DNA from: Yes71-27 sp040758635
GTDB taxonomy: Bacteria; Bacillota; Desulfotomaculia; Desulfotomaculales; Ammonificaceae
Reading direction: 5' to 3'
Length of the DNA stretch: 64,000 nucleotides
Assembly (NCBI GenBank): GCA_040758635.1
Contig: JBFLVI010000009.1
Span: 1 to 64,000 of the forward strand
Part shown: piece by piece, positions 1 through 7,940 of the stretch
Position numbering within the stretch: the first letter of the stretch is position 1
How the letters are laid out: every line of letters begins with the position of its first letter
Made by a program: the position numbers and the translations under genes
The notes under the pieces: model-generated
What the model saw: only the letters and a program-made list of their open reading frames with translations
Told to the model about the DNA's origin: nothing
The model's database searches: none

Positions 1-659
1 GCAAACCCAAGGATACTGCTGCCGATAATGGCAAAACGGTTGAACCGGGGGTTCCGCTGCAGGAAACCAAAAAGAAAACAAGCGGCGGCAAAGGCCCCCA
101 GTGCATAACCGAGACAGGCCGTCCCGGCTTTAATATCCCGGATCCGGCTCAGGCGATTCCACTCCTCTTGCCGCTGCTGCTCTGCTTCGTTCAGTTCCTT
201 TTCTTTCGGCGCCAAAACCCGCTGCCTGAAAACCTTTAAGGTGCCTTCCGCCTGTTCCCTTTGTGCCTGCACGGCCTCAAGAGCTTCCCGGGACTGCTCC
301 CACTTTTCCCGCTTGAGGGCGTCGTCGGTGCCGCGCTCTAGTAAGGTGCGGTACTCCTCACGGGCAAATTCGTACTTTGCACGGGCGTCAACCTCACTCT
401 CTCGCAGCCCGGCCACCGCTTCCGCAAGCTCACGCTCTTTTGCCCGGAGTAGGTCAAGTTCCTGCCGGATGCTGCCGATTGCATATTTTTGCTCCAACTG
501 GCCATAATCCGGATACGGAAAAGAGTGGTCAATGTTGGAAGCCAAACGCAAACCACCAAGTAAAAGGAACGCGCAGAGAGCCAAGGCAAGGATCTTCTCA
601 ACCCGCGAAACCTCTTTCTCCGCCTGAATCTCCTGGAAACCATCCTTCCTGCGTTCCAA
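1..659 (-). CDS. Membrane protein with long coiled coil, 3' end cut by window edge
   Basis: This reading frame is open from a TTG at 659 through the left edge of the window, so the C-terminus is missing. The TTG has a GGAG-type site about 7 nt upstream. The frame stays open further up to a stop near 770, with another TTG at 716, so the start is moderately sure. About residues 20-40 form a hydrophobic segment (EKILALALCAFLLLGGL). Residues about 55-170 are rich in E, R, Q, A and K with heptad character, which suggests a coiled coil. A second hydrophobic segment (LGYALGAFAAACFLFGFL) lies near residues 180-200. The layout is membrane segment, long coiled coil, membrane segment. I do not recognise the family. 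A role in envelope scaffolding would be a guess. Confidence 0.6.
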   Translation of the reverse strand, partial: MERRKDGFQEIQAEKEVSRVEKILALALCAFLLLGGLRLASNIDHSFPYPDYGQLEQKYAIGSIRQELDLLRAKERELAEAVAGLRESEVDARAKYEFAREEYRTLLERGTDDALKREKWEQSREALEAVQAQREQAEGTLKVFRQRVLAPKEKELNEAEQQRQEEWNRLSRIRDIKAGTACLGYALGAFAAACFLFGFLQRNPRFNRFAIIGSSILGF

Positions 660-843
660 AACTCCGCTCCCACCCTTCTTTAATCTACCGCGCTTCTTAC
701 CCAGGATTACTTGCAAAACCGAATGCGCCTGATATTGTAAAAGAAGCCCGGCCGACGCAACTTCGAATTAACTTCTATCCCACCGGCTTCTGCACCTTCT
801 CCGGAACCCCCGGAATATCATGGATCCGAGGAGGGAAAAAACC

Positions 844-1725
844 ATGCTGTACATTGTACGGCCCGGCGACACCCTGTTTCGCCTTGCCCGGCGCTTCGGC
901 ACTACGGTGGAGGCGATTCTTGAAGCCAACGTGATCTGCAACCCGGACCTGATCTTTGTTGGGGAACCGCTGATCATTCCCGAACCGGGGCTGGAGCTGC
1001 CAAAGGCCGGCGGGGGGCCCTACTACATTGTACTCCCGGGGGACACCCTCTGGTGTCTATCCCGGCAGTTCAACACCACCATCGCCGTCCTGGCGGTGAT
1101 TAACCAGATCCCGAACCCCGACCTTATCTTTGCCGGCTCTGAGCTGCTGATCGGACCGGAAATACCCGACGCGGTACAGCTGAAAGAGACCTGGGAGCAA
1201 ACGGCGGCACAGTTCTGCGACGTGATGAGTTCACTGCAGATTCACGGCATCTACTACATCGGTTCTTTTCAATGGGAAGCGCTGGGGCCCAGGGCAATCC
1301 CCTATCTGCTGCAGTTGCTGCAAAATCCGTGCGACGTGGTGCGGGTCTACACCGTGATCAGCTTCGGCCGGCTCGGTTTGAACCGGCAGGTAAAGGAGGC
1401 CCTGAGGGGCGTGTTCGCCGACCCTGCCGTCGCTGATCTCGCCAGGTTGGCCTTACAGCGAATCGAGTTGGTCGAAGAAGGAAGCGAGCGGGTCCATCTG
1501 CTCATCAGGGAAAACGTCTTTCTAACAGAGCCGAATCTGAACGCTCCGGGGACACCGCTGCCCGCCGGAACCAAGGTCACCGCCTTACGGTGGCACATCC
1601 CCAGTCCCACGGGGGAGGAAGGGCCACGGGGAGACATCCAGGTATACGACTACGTCCAGGTAGTCGAAACCGGGCAGACCGGCTTTCTGGCCCGCGTCGG
1701 CTTCAACGAAATACTCTTGATTTGA
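844..1725 (+). CDS. LysM-domain protein with two LysM repeats, a HEAT-like segment and a C-terminal SH3-like part
   Basis: The 293-residue product begins at the ATG at 844 because AGGAGGG lies 6 nt upstream. An in-frame ATG at 820 has no site of its own. Two LysM motifs follow each other at about residues 2-48 (YIVRPGDTLFRLARRFGTT) and 58-103 (YIVLPGDTLWCLSRQFNTT), so the protein should bind N-acetylglucosamine chains of peptidoglycan. About residues 115-210 hold a helical stretch resembling HEAT-type repeats (LGPRAIPYLLQLLQNPCDVV). The last 80 residues look like a small beta domain. No signal peptide is visible, which fits a spore-coat or cytoplasmic-side protein as well as a secreted one. 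The exact role is unknown. A hairpin terminator follows at 1767. Confidence 0.85.
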   Translation: MLYIVRPGDTLFRLARRFGTTVEAILEANVICNPDLIFVGEPLIIPEPGLELPKAGGGPYYIVLPGDTLWCLSRQFNTTIAVLAVINQIPNPDLIFAGSELLIGPEIPDAVQLKETWEQTAAQFCDVMSSLQIHGIYYIGSFQWEALGPRAIPYLLQLLQNPCDVVRVYTVISFGRLGLNRQVKEALRGVFADPAVADLARLALQRIELVEEGSERVHLLIRENVFLTEPNLNAPGTPLPAGTKVTALRWHIPSPTGEEGPRGDIQVYDYVQVVETGQTGFLARVGFNEILLI

Positions 1726-1766
1726 GAAGGCGGAAAAAATAACCGGCTACCTTGCGGTTCAAACTC

Positions 1767-1787
1767 GTGCCGGCGGCACTTTGTTTT
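1767..1787 (+). terminator. Rho-independent terminator after the LysM gene
   Basis: A short stem (GTGCC and GGCAC around a 3-nt loop) is followed by TTTGTTTTT. It lies in the 98-bp gap between the convergent LysM gene and surE and would stop plus-strand transcription. Confidence 0.6.
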
Positions 1788-1823
1788 TAGCCGGGGAGGT
1801 TGCGCGCTAACAGAAAAAGCCCG

Positions 1824-2618
1824 CTACGCCCGGCGCTGCTCCTGCTCGCGGGTCTTTTCCCAGGACCAGGGCAAGGACCATTTTTTGAGTTTTTCGATAA
1901 ACAAATAATCGGTTAAATCTATTTGTACCGGGGTAATTGAAATAAAACCTTCCTTCACCGCGCGGACGTCGGTGTTTGGGTCGTTGCCGTCCAGGTCCAG
2001 GGGCTCGCCCGCCATCCAGAAGTAGCTCCTGCCGCGCGGGTCAGTTCGGCGGTCGATGACGTTTACGTACCGGATGTTCCCGAGCTTGGTCACCCGGACT
2101 CCCCGGGGTTTGCCGGGCGGAACGTTCACGTTAAGCAAAGTCCCGGTGGGTAGAACCTGACGGGCCAGCTCCGGCAACAGGTTTTCTATAAAAAGCACCG
2201 CCGCCGTGAAGTCCGGCTCGTCGTGGGTGGCAAGGGAAACCGCTACCGAAGGAATGCCGTTGATGATCCCCTCGATTGCCGCCGAAACGGTACCGGAGTA
2301 AAGGACGTCCGTACCCACGTTCGGACCGAAATTGATTCCCGAAATCAAGAAATCCGGTTTTTCCGGCAGCAGCGCTTCCAGCCCGAGTTTTACGCAGTCG
2401 GCCGGCGTACCATCCACCACCCAGCCCCGCACCCGCGAGCTCCGGAAGCCGGCCTCGCGGACCCGGAGCGGTCGGTGGACCGTGATCGAATGCCCGGCGG
2501 CGCTCCGCTCCCGGTCCGGGGCAATGACGTAGATTTCCCCGAACTTTTCGAGCTCCTTCCGCAAAACGCTGATCCCTTCGGCAAAAATGCCGTCGTCGTT
2601 GGTCAACAGGATCCGCAA
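1824..2618 (-). CDS. surE: 5'/3'-nucleotidase SurE
   Basis: The product is about 264 residues, the usual SurE length. SurE is a metal-dependent nucleoside monophosphate phosphatase of the cytoplasm. From the chosen start the N-terminus reads MRILLTNDDG, with the metal ligands D8 and D9. APDRERSAAGHS follows with the metal ligand Ser near 39, and SGINFGPNVG carries the metal-binding Asn. The start is the TTG at 2618 because GGAGGG lies 5 nt upstream. An in-frame TTG at 2633 adds five residues not typical of the family. The gene is the last of the operon running down from proS and lies just after the YpmA-like gene, whose stop it nearly touches. Confidence 0.93.
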   Translation of the reverse strand: MRILLTNDDGIFAEGISVLRKELEKFGEIYVIAPDRERSAAGHSITVHRPLRVREAGFRSSRVRGWVVDGTPADCVKLGLEALLPEKPDFLISGINFGPNVGTDVLYSGTVSAAIEGIINGIPSVAVSLATHDEPDFTAAVLFIENLLPELARQVLPTGTLLNVNVPPGKPRGVRVTKLGNIRYVNVIDRRTDPRGRSYFWMAGEPLDLDGNDPNTDVRAVKEGFISITPVQIDLTDYLFIEKLKKWSLPWSWEKTREQEQRRA

Positions 2619-2637
2619 GCTATCCCTCCGCAAATTT

Positions 2638-2817
2638 TCACATTTCGTAGATGGCGAGCGCCATTTCTCCCTTTTCAGTGTCTTTGGTGAGACCGAAAAG
2701 TAGCCTTCTGCTCTTGAGCGCCTTGTTTAGGAAGTCTACCACCTGGTAAAACTCCGCCCACTCCTTAAAGGAGCGCTTGGCGATCAGGGTAAGTTGCGGC
2801 GATTCTTCTGCCTTCAC
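2638..2817 (-). CDS. ypmA: YpmA-like small protein (DUF4264)
   Basis: A 59-residue open frame runs from the GTG at 2817 (AAGGAGGGG 5 nt upstream) to the TGA at 2638. It reads MKAEESPQLTLIAKRSFKEW, then a short helix (FYQVVDFLNKALKSRRLLFG) and LAIYEM at the end. The length and the pattern of a short strand, an amphipathic helix with V-D-x-LN-x-L and LMFGL-like residues, then a C-terminal strand, match the DUF4264 (YpmA) family of Firmicutes, whose function is unknown. It fills the gap between folE and surE and is co-directional with both, so it belongs to the same transcript. The family call rests on recall of the pattern. Confidence 0.75.
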   Translation of the reverse strand: MKAEESPQLTLIAKRSFKEWAEFYQVVDFLNKALKSRRLLFGLTKDTEKGEMALAIYEM

Positions 2818-2836
2818 CCTTTCCCCTCCTTGAATC

Positions 2837-3412
2837 TCACACTTTGAACTCTCGGCCCCTGATCAAGACAAACGCCTCGGCCCGCGTAGCGGCGTTTTGC
2901 TTGAAAATTCCGCGTACTGCCGAGGTTACGGTTCTGGCACCCGGTTTCTTTACCCCGCGCATGGTCATGCACATGTGCTCGGCCTCGACCACCACCAGGA
3001 CCCCGCGCGGCTCAAGCCTTTCCATTATAGCATCCGCTATCTGACTGGTCAACCGTTCCTGCAACTGAAGCCGCCGCGCAAATCCGTCCACCACCCGGGC
3101 TAATTTGCTCAGCCCGGTCAGGTTGCCCCCGCGGGGAATGTAAGCCACATGCGCCACCCCAAAAAAAGGCAGAAAATGGTGCTCGCAGATGGAATAAAGG
3201 GGGATGTCGCGTACCAGCACCATCTCTTCGTGATCCTCGGTGAAGTAATGTTGGAGGTGTGCCGTGGGGTCTTCCGTAAAACCGGAAAGTATCTCCGCAT
3301 ACATCCGCGCCACCCGGGCGGGTGTATCCTTTAGTCCCTCCCGCTCCGGGTCTTCCCCGATCGCCTCCAGAATCATCCGTACCGCGCGTTCGATCTTTTC
3401 CTGGTCAAACAT
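2837..3412 (-). CDS. folE: GTP cyclohydrolase I
   Basis: The product has 191 residues, typical for type I FolE. It converts GTP to 7,8-dihydroneopterin triphosphate, the first step to both folate and queuosine. Zinc ligands are visible in SICEHHFLPF (Cys76, His79) and in AEHMCMTMRGV. The N-terminal pattern AVRMILEAIGEDPEREGL is standard. It sits directly behind queE in the same operon, so here it probably feeds the preQ0 pathway, although folate supply cannot be excluded. Confidence 0.96.
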   Translation of the reverse strand: MFDQEKIERAVRMILEAIGEDPEREGLKDTPARVARMYAEILSGFTEDPTAHLQHYFTEDHEEMVLVRDIPLYSICEHHFLPFFGVAHVAYIPRGGNLTGLSKLARVVDGFARRLQLQERLTSQIADAIMERLEPRGVLVVVEAEHMCMTMRGVKKPGARTVTSAVRGIFKQNAATRAEAFVLIRGREFKV

Positions 3413-3441
3413 CCGTTTTCCCCCTCGTCAACCTGGGCTGC

Positions 3442-4194
3442 TCAGAGCATCCCGCACAGCCGGTGAACCTGTGGGATCACCCGGACGTCCCTGGCCACTT
3501 CAAGCGCCCGGCTTTGCAAATACAGGAGCTGCGCCGGCACAGGCCTTCTTCCGGGATCGCGCGCCGTCACCGGCTGCAAAACCAGAATCGCCTTGGCCTC
3601 GTGAGCCATTTCCGCCGCCGCAAGCACCTCTTCTACCGGCGTCTCCCTGGTCACCACCGCTTTTACCACCACCTTCTTCCCCTGCGCCGCCGCGAGAAAC
3701 CGCCGGTGTTCCTCCCAGAACGGGCGCATGCCTGTAGCCGTGGGAAGCTTGACGTCCATCGCCACCACGTCCACGAGTTTTACCACCTGCGCTAAGGCCT
3801 CGTCCAGGATCCCGTTCGTCTCGAGGTAAATCCCCAGGCGCGCGCCCCGCAAAAGGGGGATGAGCTCCCCCAGGAAGCCGGGGTAAAGGAGCGGCTCCCC
3901 CCCGGTCAGGCTCACCGCGTGGTGGCCAGCCGGATTCATTCCGGAAACCAGGACCCCTACCTCCTCGGGTGTTAACGGGTTGGGCAGATGAACGAACCGC
4001 CGTGTTCCCGGCCGCACCTCAACCCGGCAGTTGCCCGGCACGGTGCGCGGGGTGTCGCAATACGCGCAGGAGAGGTTGCACCCGGCAAACCGGATGAAGA
4101 GGTGCCGGCACCCTACATACGGACCCTCCCCCTGAATAGAAGAGAAGATCTCTATCACGGGAACCGCTTCTACGGCACTCCCCTTACCTTGCAC
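3442..4194 (-). CDS. queE: 7-carboxy-7-deazaguanine synthase (radical SAM)
   Basis: QueE rearranges 6-carboxytetrahydropterin to 7-carboxy-7-deazaguanine using SAM and a 4Fe-4S cluster. The substrate loop FSSIQGEGPYVG is at about residues 17-28. The cluster motif CNLSCAYC places Cys39, Cys43 and Cys46 in the standard CX3CX2C arrangement. SLTGGEPLLYP is the SAM-binding GGE motif. The GTG at 4194 lies 25 nt inside the end of the DUF366 gene. A second GTG near residue 13, just before IEIFSS, is an alternative start. The product is 250 residues from the longer start. It is part of the queD-queC-DUF366-queE-folE run. Confidence 0.95.
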   Translation of the reverse strand: MQGKGSAVEAVPVIEIFSSIQGEGPYVGCRHLFIRFAGCNLSCAYCDTPRTVPGNCRVEVRPGTRRFVHLPNPLTPEEVGVLVSGMNPAGHHAVSLTGGEPLLYPGFLGELIPLLRGARLGIYLETNGILDEALAQVVKLVDVVAMDVKLPTATGMRPFWEEHRRFLAAAQGKKVVVKAVVTRETPVEEVLAAAEMAHEAKAILVLQPVTARDPGRRPVPAQLLYLQSRALEVARDVRVIPQVHRLCGML

Positions 4195-4733
4195 CGTGCC
4201 AGCCTCACCTCAGCCGCCTCTTCAGCGTAAGCAGCAAGCACCCGCTCCGCCAGCGGGAAGATCCCGCCTTCCGGCCAGCCGAGGGACAGCAGCCCGGCCG
4301 CCGGTACCGGAGCGCCGGTGGCGTCTATATTCAGTCCAAAGTGAATCATTACTGAAACAGGGGTGGCCGTGGCGATGGAAACCGAAAGTTTCTCTTCCCC
4401 CGCAAACAGGTCGTCCCCACGCCGGGTCACTTTGCAGTCGAGACCTTCCTCAAGCGCCTCTTTGATTATTACTGCGAGCAGCCGCTGCCGGAGCACCGCC
4501 TTTTCCAGGTCGCTTTCAAAATGCTCGACGATGAAGTGCAGCATGTCCGGACTGTAGATGAAGGATCCCGCCCGGTAATCCGCCAGGTCCACGAGCGCCT
4601 CCCGCTTCACCGTGCAGGGCCCCCGGAAAGCAACAATGCTGTCCCCCTGCACTCCGAATTCACGGAAGGCCCAGAGGGAGGAAAGCTGGCTGCCGTCGTA
4701 GGCAATGCCTTCCCGTACCAGTAAGAACCGCAT
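4170..4733 (-). CDS. DUF366 family protein in the queuosine operon
   Basis: The 187-residue product starts MRFLLVREGIAYDGSQLSSL and contains SFIYSPDMLHFIVEHFE and a C-terminal GLNIDATGAPVPAAG segment. I recognise this as the DUF366 family, which has no assigned reaction that I know of. It lies 6 nt after queC and overlaps queE by 25 nt, so it is translated with the preQ0 genes. That placement suggests a role in pterin or deazaguanine handling, which is inference. No signal peptide or membrane segment is visible. Confidence 0.8.
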   Translation of the reverse strand: MRFLLVREGIAYDGSQLSSLWAFREFGVQGDSIVAFRGPCTVKREALVDLADYRAGSFIYSPDMLHFIVEHFESDLEKAVLRQRLLAVIIKEALEEGLDCKVTRRGDDLFAGEEKLSVSIATATPVSVMIHFGLNIDATGAPVPAAGLLSLGWPEGGIFPLAERVLAAYAEEAAEVRLARCKVRGVP

Positions 4734-4739
4734 CCCGGT

Positions 4740-5396
4740 CTACCCCTCCCTTGCGGCGGCGAGCGCCCGGGAAAAGCGCCGGCAGCTTTCGCAGCGTCCA
4801 CACGCCTCCGGCCCGCCCCGGTAGCAGCTCCAGACCAGGTCAAAGGGCAGCCCGAGCCGCATCCCCAGGCGCACGATCTCTACCTTGTCCAGGTGCTGGG
4901 TATAGCTTACCACCCGGACGCCGTTCAGGGTCGAATAGCGCAGCGCCGCGGTCGCCGCGGCAACAAAACCGGCGCTGTTGTCCGGGAAGGTCGCCGCTTC
5001 CTCCCGGTTGAAACCGGCGACTACGGCGTTCGCACATAGATGTTCCGCAAAAGCCGCCGCAACGTTTAAGAAGATCCCGTTCCGGTTGGGGACCCAGACC
5101 CGGGCGGCCATAGCCGCCGCCTGCGCGGGATCGTCCAGCGCCGTGGTCTCGGGCTCCGGCAGGTCCTCCCCCGTGACCAGCGCGGTCGTGGTGATCTCCC
5201 CCAGAAAGGGCAGCGCGACCACCCGGTGCGGTACCCCGTAATGCCGGGAAAGCGCGGCCGCCGCCTCGATCTCCCGCCGGGCCGCCTGCTGGCCATAGTC
5301 GAAAGTCAAATTCAGCACGACGGTCCCGTCTCGTACGGCGTGGGCCAGGCTCACCGCAGAATCGAGACCGCCGGACAGGAGCACCACTGTTTTCAC
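4740..5396 (-). CDS. queC: 7-cyano-7-deazaguanine synthase
   Basis: QueC uses ATP and ammonia to turn 7-carboxy-7-deazaguanine into preQ0. The PP-loop motif SGGLDSAVSLAHA is at residues 8-20. The C-terminal zinc site is seen in CYRGGPEACGRCESCRRF, with four Cys. The product has 218 residues, normal for the family. Its GTG start overlaps the stop of queD in GTGA, a sign of coupled translation. Confidence 0.96.
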   Translation of the reverse strand: MKTVVLLSGGLDSAVSLAHAVRDGTVVLNLTFDYGQQAARREIEAAAALSRHYGVPHRVVALPFLGEITTTALVTGEDLPEPETTALDDPAQAAAMAARVWVPNRNGIFLNVAAAFAEHLCANAVVAGFNREEAATFPDNSAGFVAAATAALRYSTLNGVRVVSYTQHLDKVEIVRLGMRLGLPFDLVWSCYRGGPEACGRCESCRRFSRALAAAREG

Positions 5397-5767
5397 GGCC
5401 GGTACACCACCCAGGAGGTGGGCGCCTCCGCCACCCGAACCTCTTTCACCTGAAAATTAGTGTGCGCCGAAAGCTTCGCGGCAACCGTCTCAAAAACGTG
5501 CCGGGCGATGTTTTCCGCGGTGGGCGCCACGCCGCCGCTGAAAAAAGGTAACTCGTTGAGGTAGCAGTGGTCCAGCTCCCCCACCGCCTCCCGCACCGCC
5601 TGTTTTAAAACCGCAAAATCCACCAGCATCCCCGCGCCGTTCAACTGTTCCCCGGCCACCGTAACGGCAACCGTCCAGTTATGCCCGTGCAGGCGCCCGC
5701 AGGACGAAGGGTGCCCCTCCAGACAGTGCGCCGCAGCAAAAGAAGTTTCCACCGTAAGTTCGTACAT
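5393..5767 (-). CDS. queD: 6-carboxytetrahydropterin synthase
   Basis: The 124-residue product belongs to the PTPS/QueD family. It converts dihydroneopterin triphosphate, the FolE product, to 6-carboxytetrahydropterin. Zinc ligands His14, His27 and His29 are visible in SFAAAHCLEGH and GRLHGHNW. The catalytic Cys23 precedes them in SSCGRLHGH. Only 18 nt separate its start from the proS stop, with no terminator or separate promoter seen, so the que genes are probably read through from proS. Confidence 0.95.
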   Translation of the reverse strand: MYELTVETSFAAAHCLEGHPSSCGRLHGHNWTVAVTVAGEQLNGAGMLVDFAVLKQAVREAVGELDHCYLNELPFFSGGVAPTAENIARHVFETVAAKLSAHTNFQVKEVRVAEAPTSWVVYRP

Positions 5768-5785
5768 CGTGCTGTCACCCGCGCC

Positions 5786-7486
5786 TTATGCTTCTAAAAA
5801 CTTTTTTACGGCCGTTACCGCTTCGTCTTCCGGCACCAGAGCATTTTCCCGCGTACGCCGGTGGTGCACCTCGACCATTCCTTCCGCCACGTACCGTCCG
5901 GCCGTCACCCGCACCGGATAACCGACCAGGTCGGCGTCCTTGAATTTCACCCCGGGCCGCTCCGCGCGGTCGTCCAGCACCGTCTCGATACCTGCGGCAG
6001 CCAGGGCCTGCTGAACCCTCCCGGCAGCCGCCGCCTGTTCCGCATCCTGGACGTTAACCGGCAAGACCACGACGTGGAAGGGGGCGATGGAGACCGGCCA
6101 GATGATCCCGTCGGCGTCGTGGTGCTGCTCCACCGCCGCCGCCATCGTCCGGGTAATGCCGATCCCGCAGGTGCCCATGACCATCGGCCGCTGGACCCCC
6201 TGTTCGTCAAGGTAAAAAGCCTCCATGACCCGGCTGTATTTCTCGCCCAGCTTGAAAACCTGCCCGACCTCAATCCCGCGCACTTCGGCCAGCGGCTTCC
6301 CGCACCGGGGACAGGGATCGCCGGCCGCCACCAGCCGGATGTCCGCAGTGCCCGTGACCGGGAAATCGCGCCCGGGGCAGACGTTGACGAAGTGGGCGTC
6401 TGCCTTGTTCGCCCCGGTTACTGCAGCTTTCAGCGCCCCTACTTCCCGGTCCACCACCAGCGGGAGCTTGAGGCCTACCGGCCCGGTGAAGCCGACCGGT
6501 GCGCCGGTGGCGGCTTCGATTGCCGCTTCGTCCGCGAGTTCCAGGGTCAGCACGTCCAGGTGGTTTTGCAGCTTCACTTCGTTGACCTCCCGGTCCCCGC
6601 GCACCAGCGCCGCGACAAGGCCGCGCTCCGTACGGTAGAGGAGGGTCTTGACGAGCTGTTTCGCCGGGACACCGAGGAAACCGGTCACCTCTTCCACCGT
6701 CCGCATTCCCGGCGTCGCCACCATCTCCAGCGGTCCCTCTTCGCCGCCGGTCTCCGGTACAAACATGCTTTCGGCCTTTTCCACGTTCGCCGCGTAGCCG
6801 CAGGCCTCGTCCGGGCAGTAGACGATTACCGCTTCCCCGGAATCGGCCAGTACCATGAACTCGTGGCTGACGCTGCCCCCGATGGCTCCCGTATCCGCTT
6901 CCACCGCCCGGAACCTCAGCCCCATCCGGCCGAAAACACGGGTGTAGGCCTCAAACATCTTCTGATAGCTGCGGTCCAGGCCCTCTTCGTCCCGGTCGAA
7001 GGAATAGAGGTCCTTCATGACGAACTCCCGCCCGCGCAGAAGCCCGAACCGGGGGCGGCGCTCGTCGCGGTACTTGTTCTGAATCTGGTAGAGCAAGAGG
7101 GGTAGCTGCTTGTACGACCGCACCTCGGCCGCCACCAGCGCGGTGACGATTTCTTCATGGGTCGGCCCCAGGCAGAAATCCCGCTTGTGCCGGTCCTGCA
7201 GCCGGAACAATTCCGGGCCGTATACATTCCACCGGCCCGACTGATGCCACAGCTCCGCCGGCTGGATGATCGGCAGCAGAATCTCCTGGCCGCCGATCCG
7301 GTTCATCTCTTCCCGCACAATCGCCTTGATCTTCGCCAGCACCCGCTGCGCCAGCGGAAGGTACGTGTATATTCCGGCCGCCACCTTCCGGATGAAACCT
7401 GCCCGTAAAAGCAGGCGGTGGCTTGCCACTTCAGCCTCCGCCGGCACCTCGCGCAGCGTGGGAATCAAAAGCTCGGAAACCCGCAA
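5786..7486 (-). CDS. proS: Prolyl-tRNA synthetase (bacterial type with editing insert)
   Basis: The product is about 566 residues, normal for the bacterial form with the YbaK-like editing domain between class II motifs 2 and 3. Class II motifs are visible in LLRAGFIRKVAAGIYTYLPL, RPRFGLLRGREFVMKDLYSF and GTCGIGITRTMAA. The editing insert covers roughly residues 220-400. The start is the TTG at 7486 because AGGAGG lies 8 nt upstream and the protein then begins MRVSELLIPTLRE as in relatives. The frame continues upstream to 7606 without a good site. That extra part contains two similar heptapeptides (FKANLEL, FEPNLEL) 42 nt apart. No T-box is seen in the leader. Confidence 0.95.
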   Translation of the reverse strand: MRVSELLIPTLREVPAEAEVASHRLLLRAGFIRKVAAGIYTYLPLAQRVLAKIKAIVREEMNRIGGQEILLPIIQPAELWHQSGRWNVYGPELFRLQDRHKRDFCLGPTHEEIVTALVAAEVRSYKQLPLLLYQIQNKYRDERRPRFGLLRGREFVMKDLYSFDRDEEGLDRSYQKMFEAYTRVFGRMGLRFRAVEADTGAIGGSVSHEFMVLADSGEAVIVYCPDEACGYAANVEKAESMFVPETGGEEGPLEMVATPGMRTVEEVTGFLGVPAKQLVKTLLYRTERGLVAALVRGDREVNEVKLQNHLDVLTLELADEAAIEAATGAPVGFTGPVGLKLPLVVDREVGALKAAVTGANKADAHFVNVCPGRDFPVTGTADIRLVAAGDPCPRCGKPLAEVRGIEVGQVFKLGEKYSRVMEAFYLDEQGVQRPMVMGTCGIGITRTMAAAVEQHHDADGIIWPVSIAPFHVVVLPVNVQDAEQAAAAGRVQQALAAAGIETVLDDRAERPGVKFKDADLVGYPVRVTAGRYVAEGMVEVHHRRTRENALVPEDEAVTAVKKFLEA

Positions 7487-7940
7487 AACTCCAGCCTCCT
7501 CTAAAAACAGTTCCAAGTTAGGCTCAAAAGGACTTAATTTATGGTCCGTTCGAAGTTCTAAGTTGGCCTTAAATGGGTGGACCACCAAGGTCCATCCAGG
7601 GTTCAACGTTGATAAAAAGACCGCTTATAAGCGATTAAATCATTCTCATCCTCGGTGGCGACGATGAATCGTCGTGAACGACTCCTCAAAAAATTATCGC
7701 CGATCTTTACTCGCCCCAGCTTGTCCGGGTTCGGGTAACCCCAGGAAAAAGAGAGAGACGCAGTTCGGAGATGCAAAGGTTTCAGGCCCGGCACTTAACC
7801 CGCGGAAAAAAGGGCTGCGCTGCAAGGATTGAGATACCAAAAGGTGTTCCTGGAAACCTCCGGGGAATGTTGTGGTACCGGGTCGGGGTTCAAATCCTCA
7901 AGTTCCGAATTCAACCTCCAACTCCTGTGGGGGCGTTCTC
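7487..7940. other. 454-bp region between ispG and proS with repeats and no clear gene
   Basis: It separates the ispG stop (7941) from the proS start. It holds two copies of a degenerate 22-bp unit 42 bp apart (7505-7570) and one copy of a 34-bp palindromic repeat (7654-7687). At 7870-7895 there is a stretch resembling the 3' half of a tRNA (GGGGTTCAAATCC) with no matching 5' half. A T-box was looked for as proS leader and not found. The 63-codon frame at 7603-7794 spans the repeat and is not supported. Confidence 0.6.
7654..7687. repeat. 34-bp palindromic repeat, copy 1
   Basis: The sequence is identical at 33 of 34 positions to 44018-44051. Its core CGACGATGAATCGTCG is almost a perfect palindrome, and both copies are followed after 50-80 bp by GGTAACCCCAG (7734-7744 here). 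Confidence 0.85.

Noticed and set aside
5861..7105. 414-codon frame on the plus strand
   Set aside because: It is the shadow of proS; composition reflects high GC and proS motifs are clear on the other strand.
7603..7794. 63-codon frame on the minus strand
   Set aside because: It spans the 34-bp palindromic repeat and has no ribosome-binding site or conserved look.
7870..7900. tRNA gene (GGGGTTCAAATCC resembles a T-loop)
   Set aside because: No matching acceptor 5' half or anticodon arm is found within 90 nt on either strand; the T-stem is also imperfect.
7487..7940. T-box riboswitch upstream of proS
   Set aside because: The conserved T-box sequence and a terminator/antiterminator pair are absent on the minus strand.
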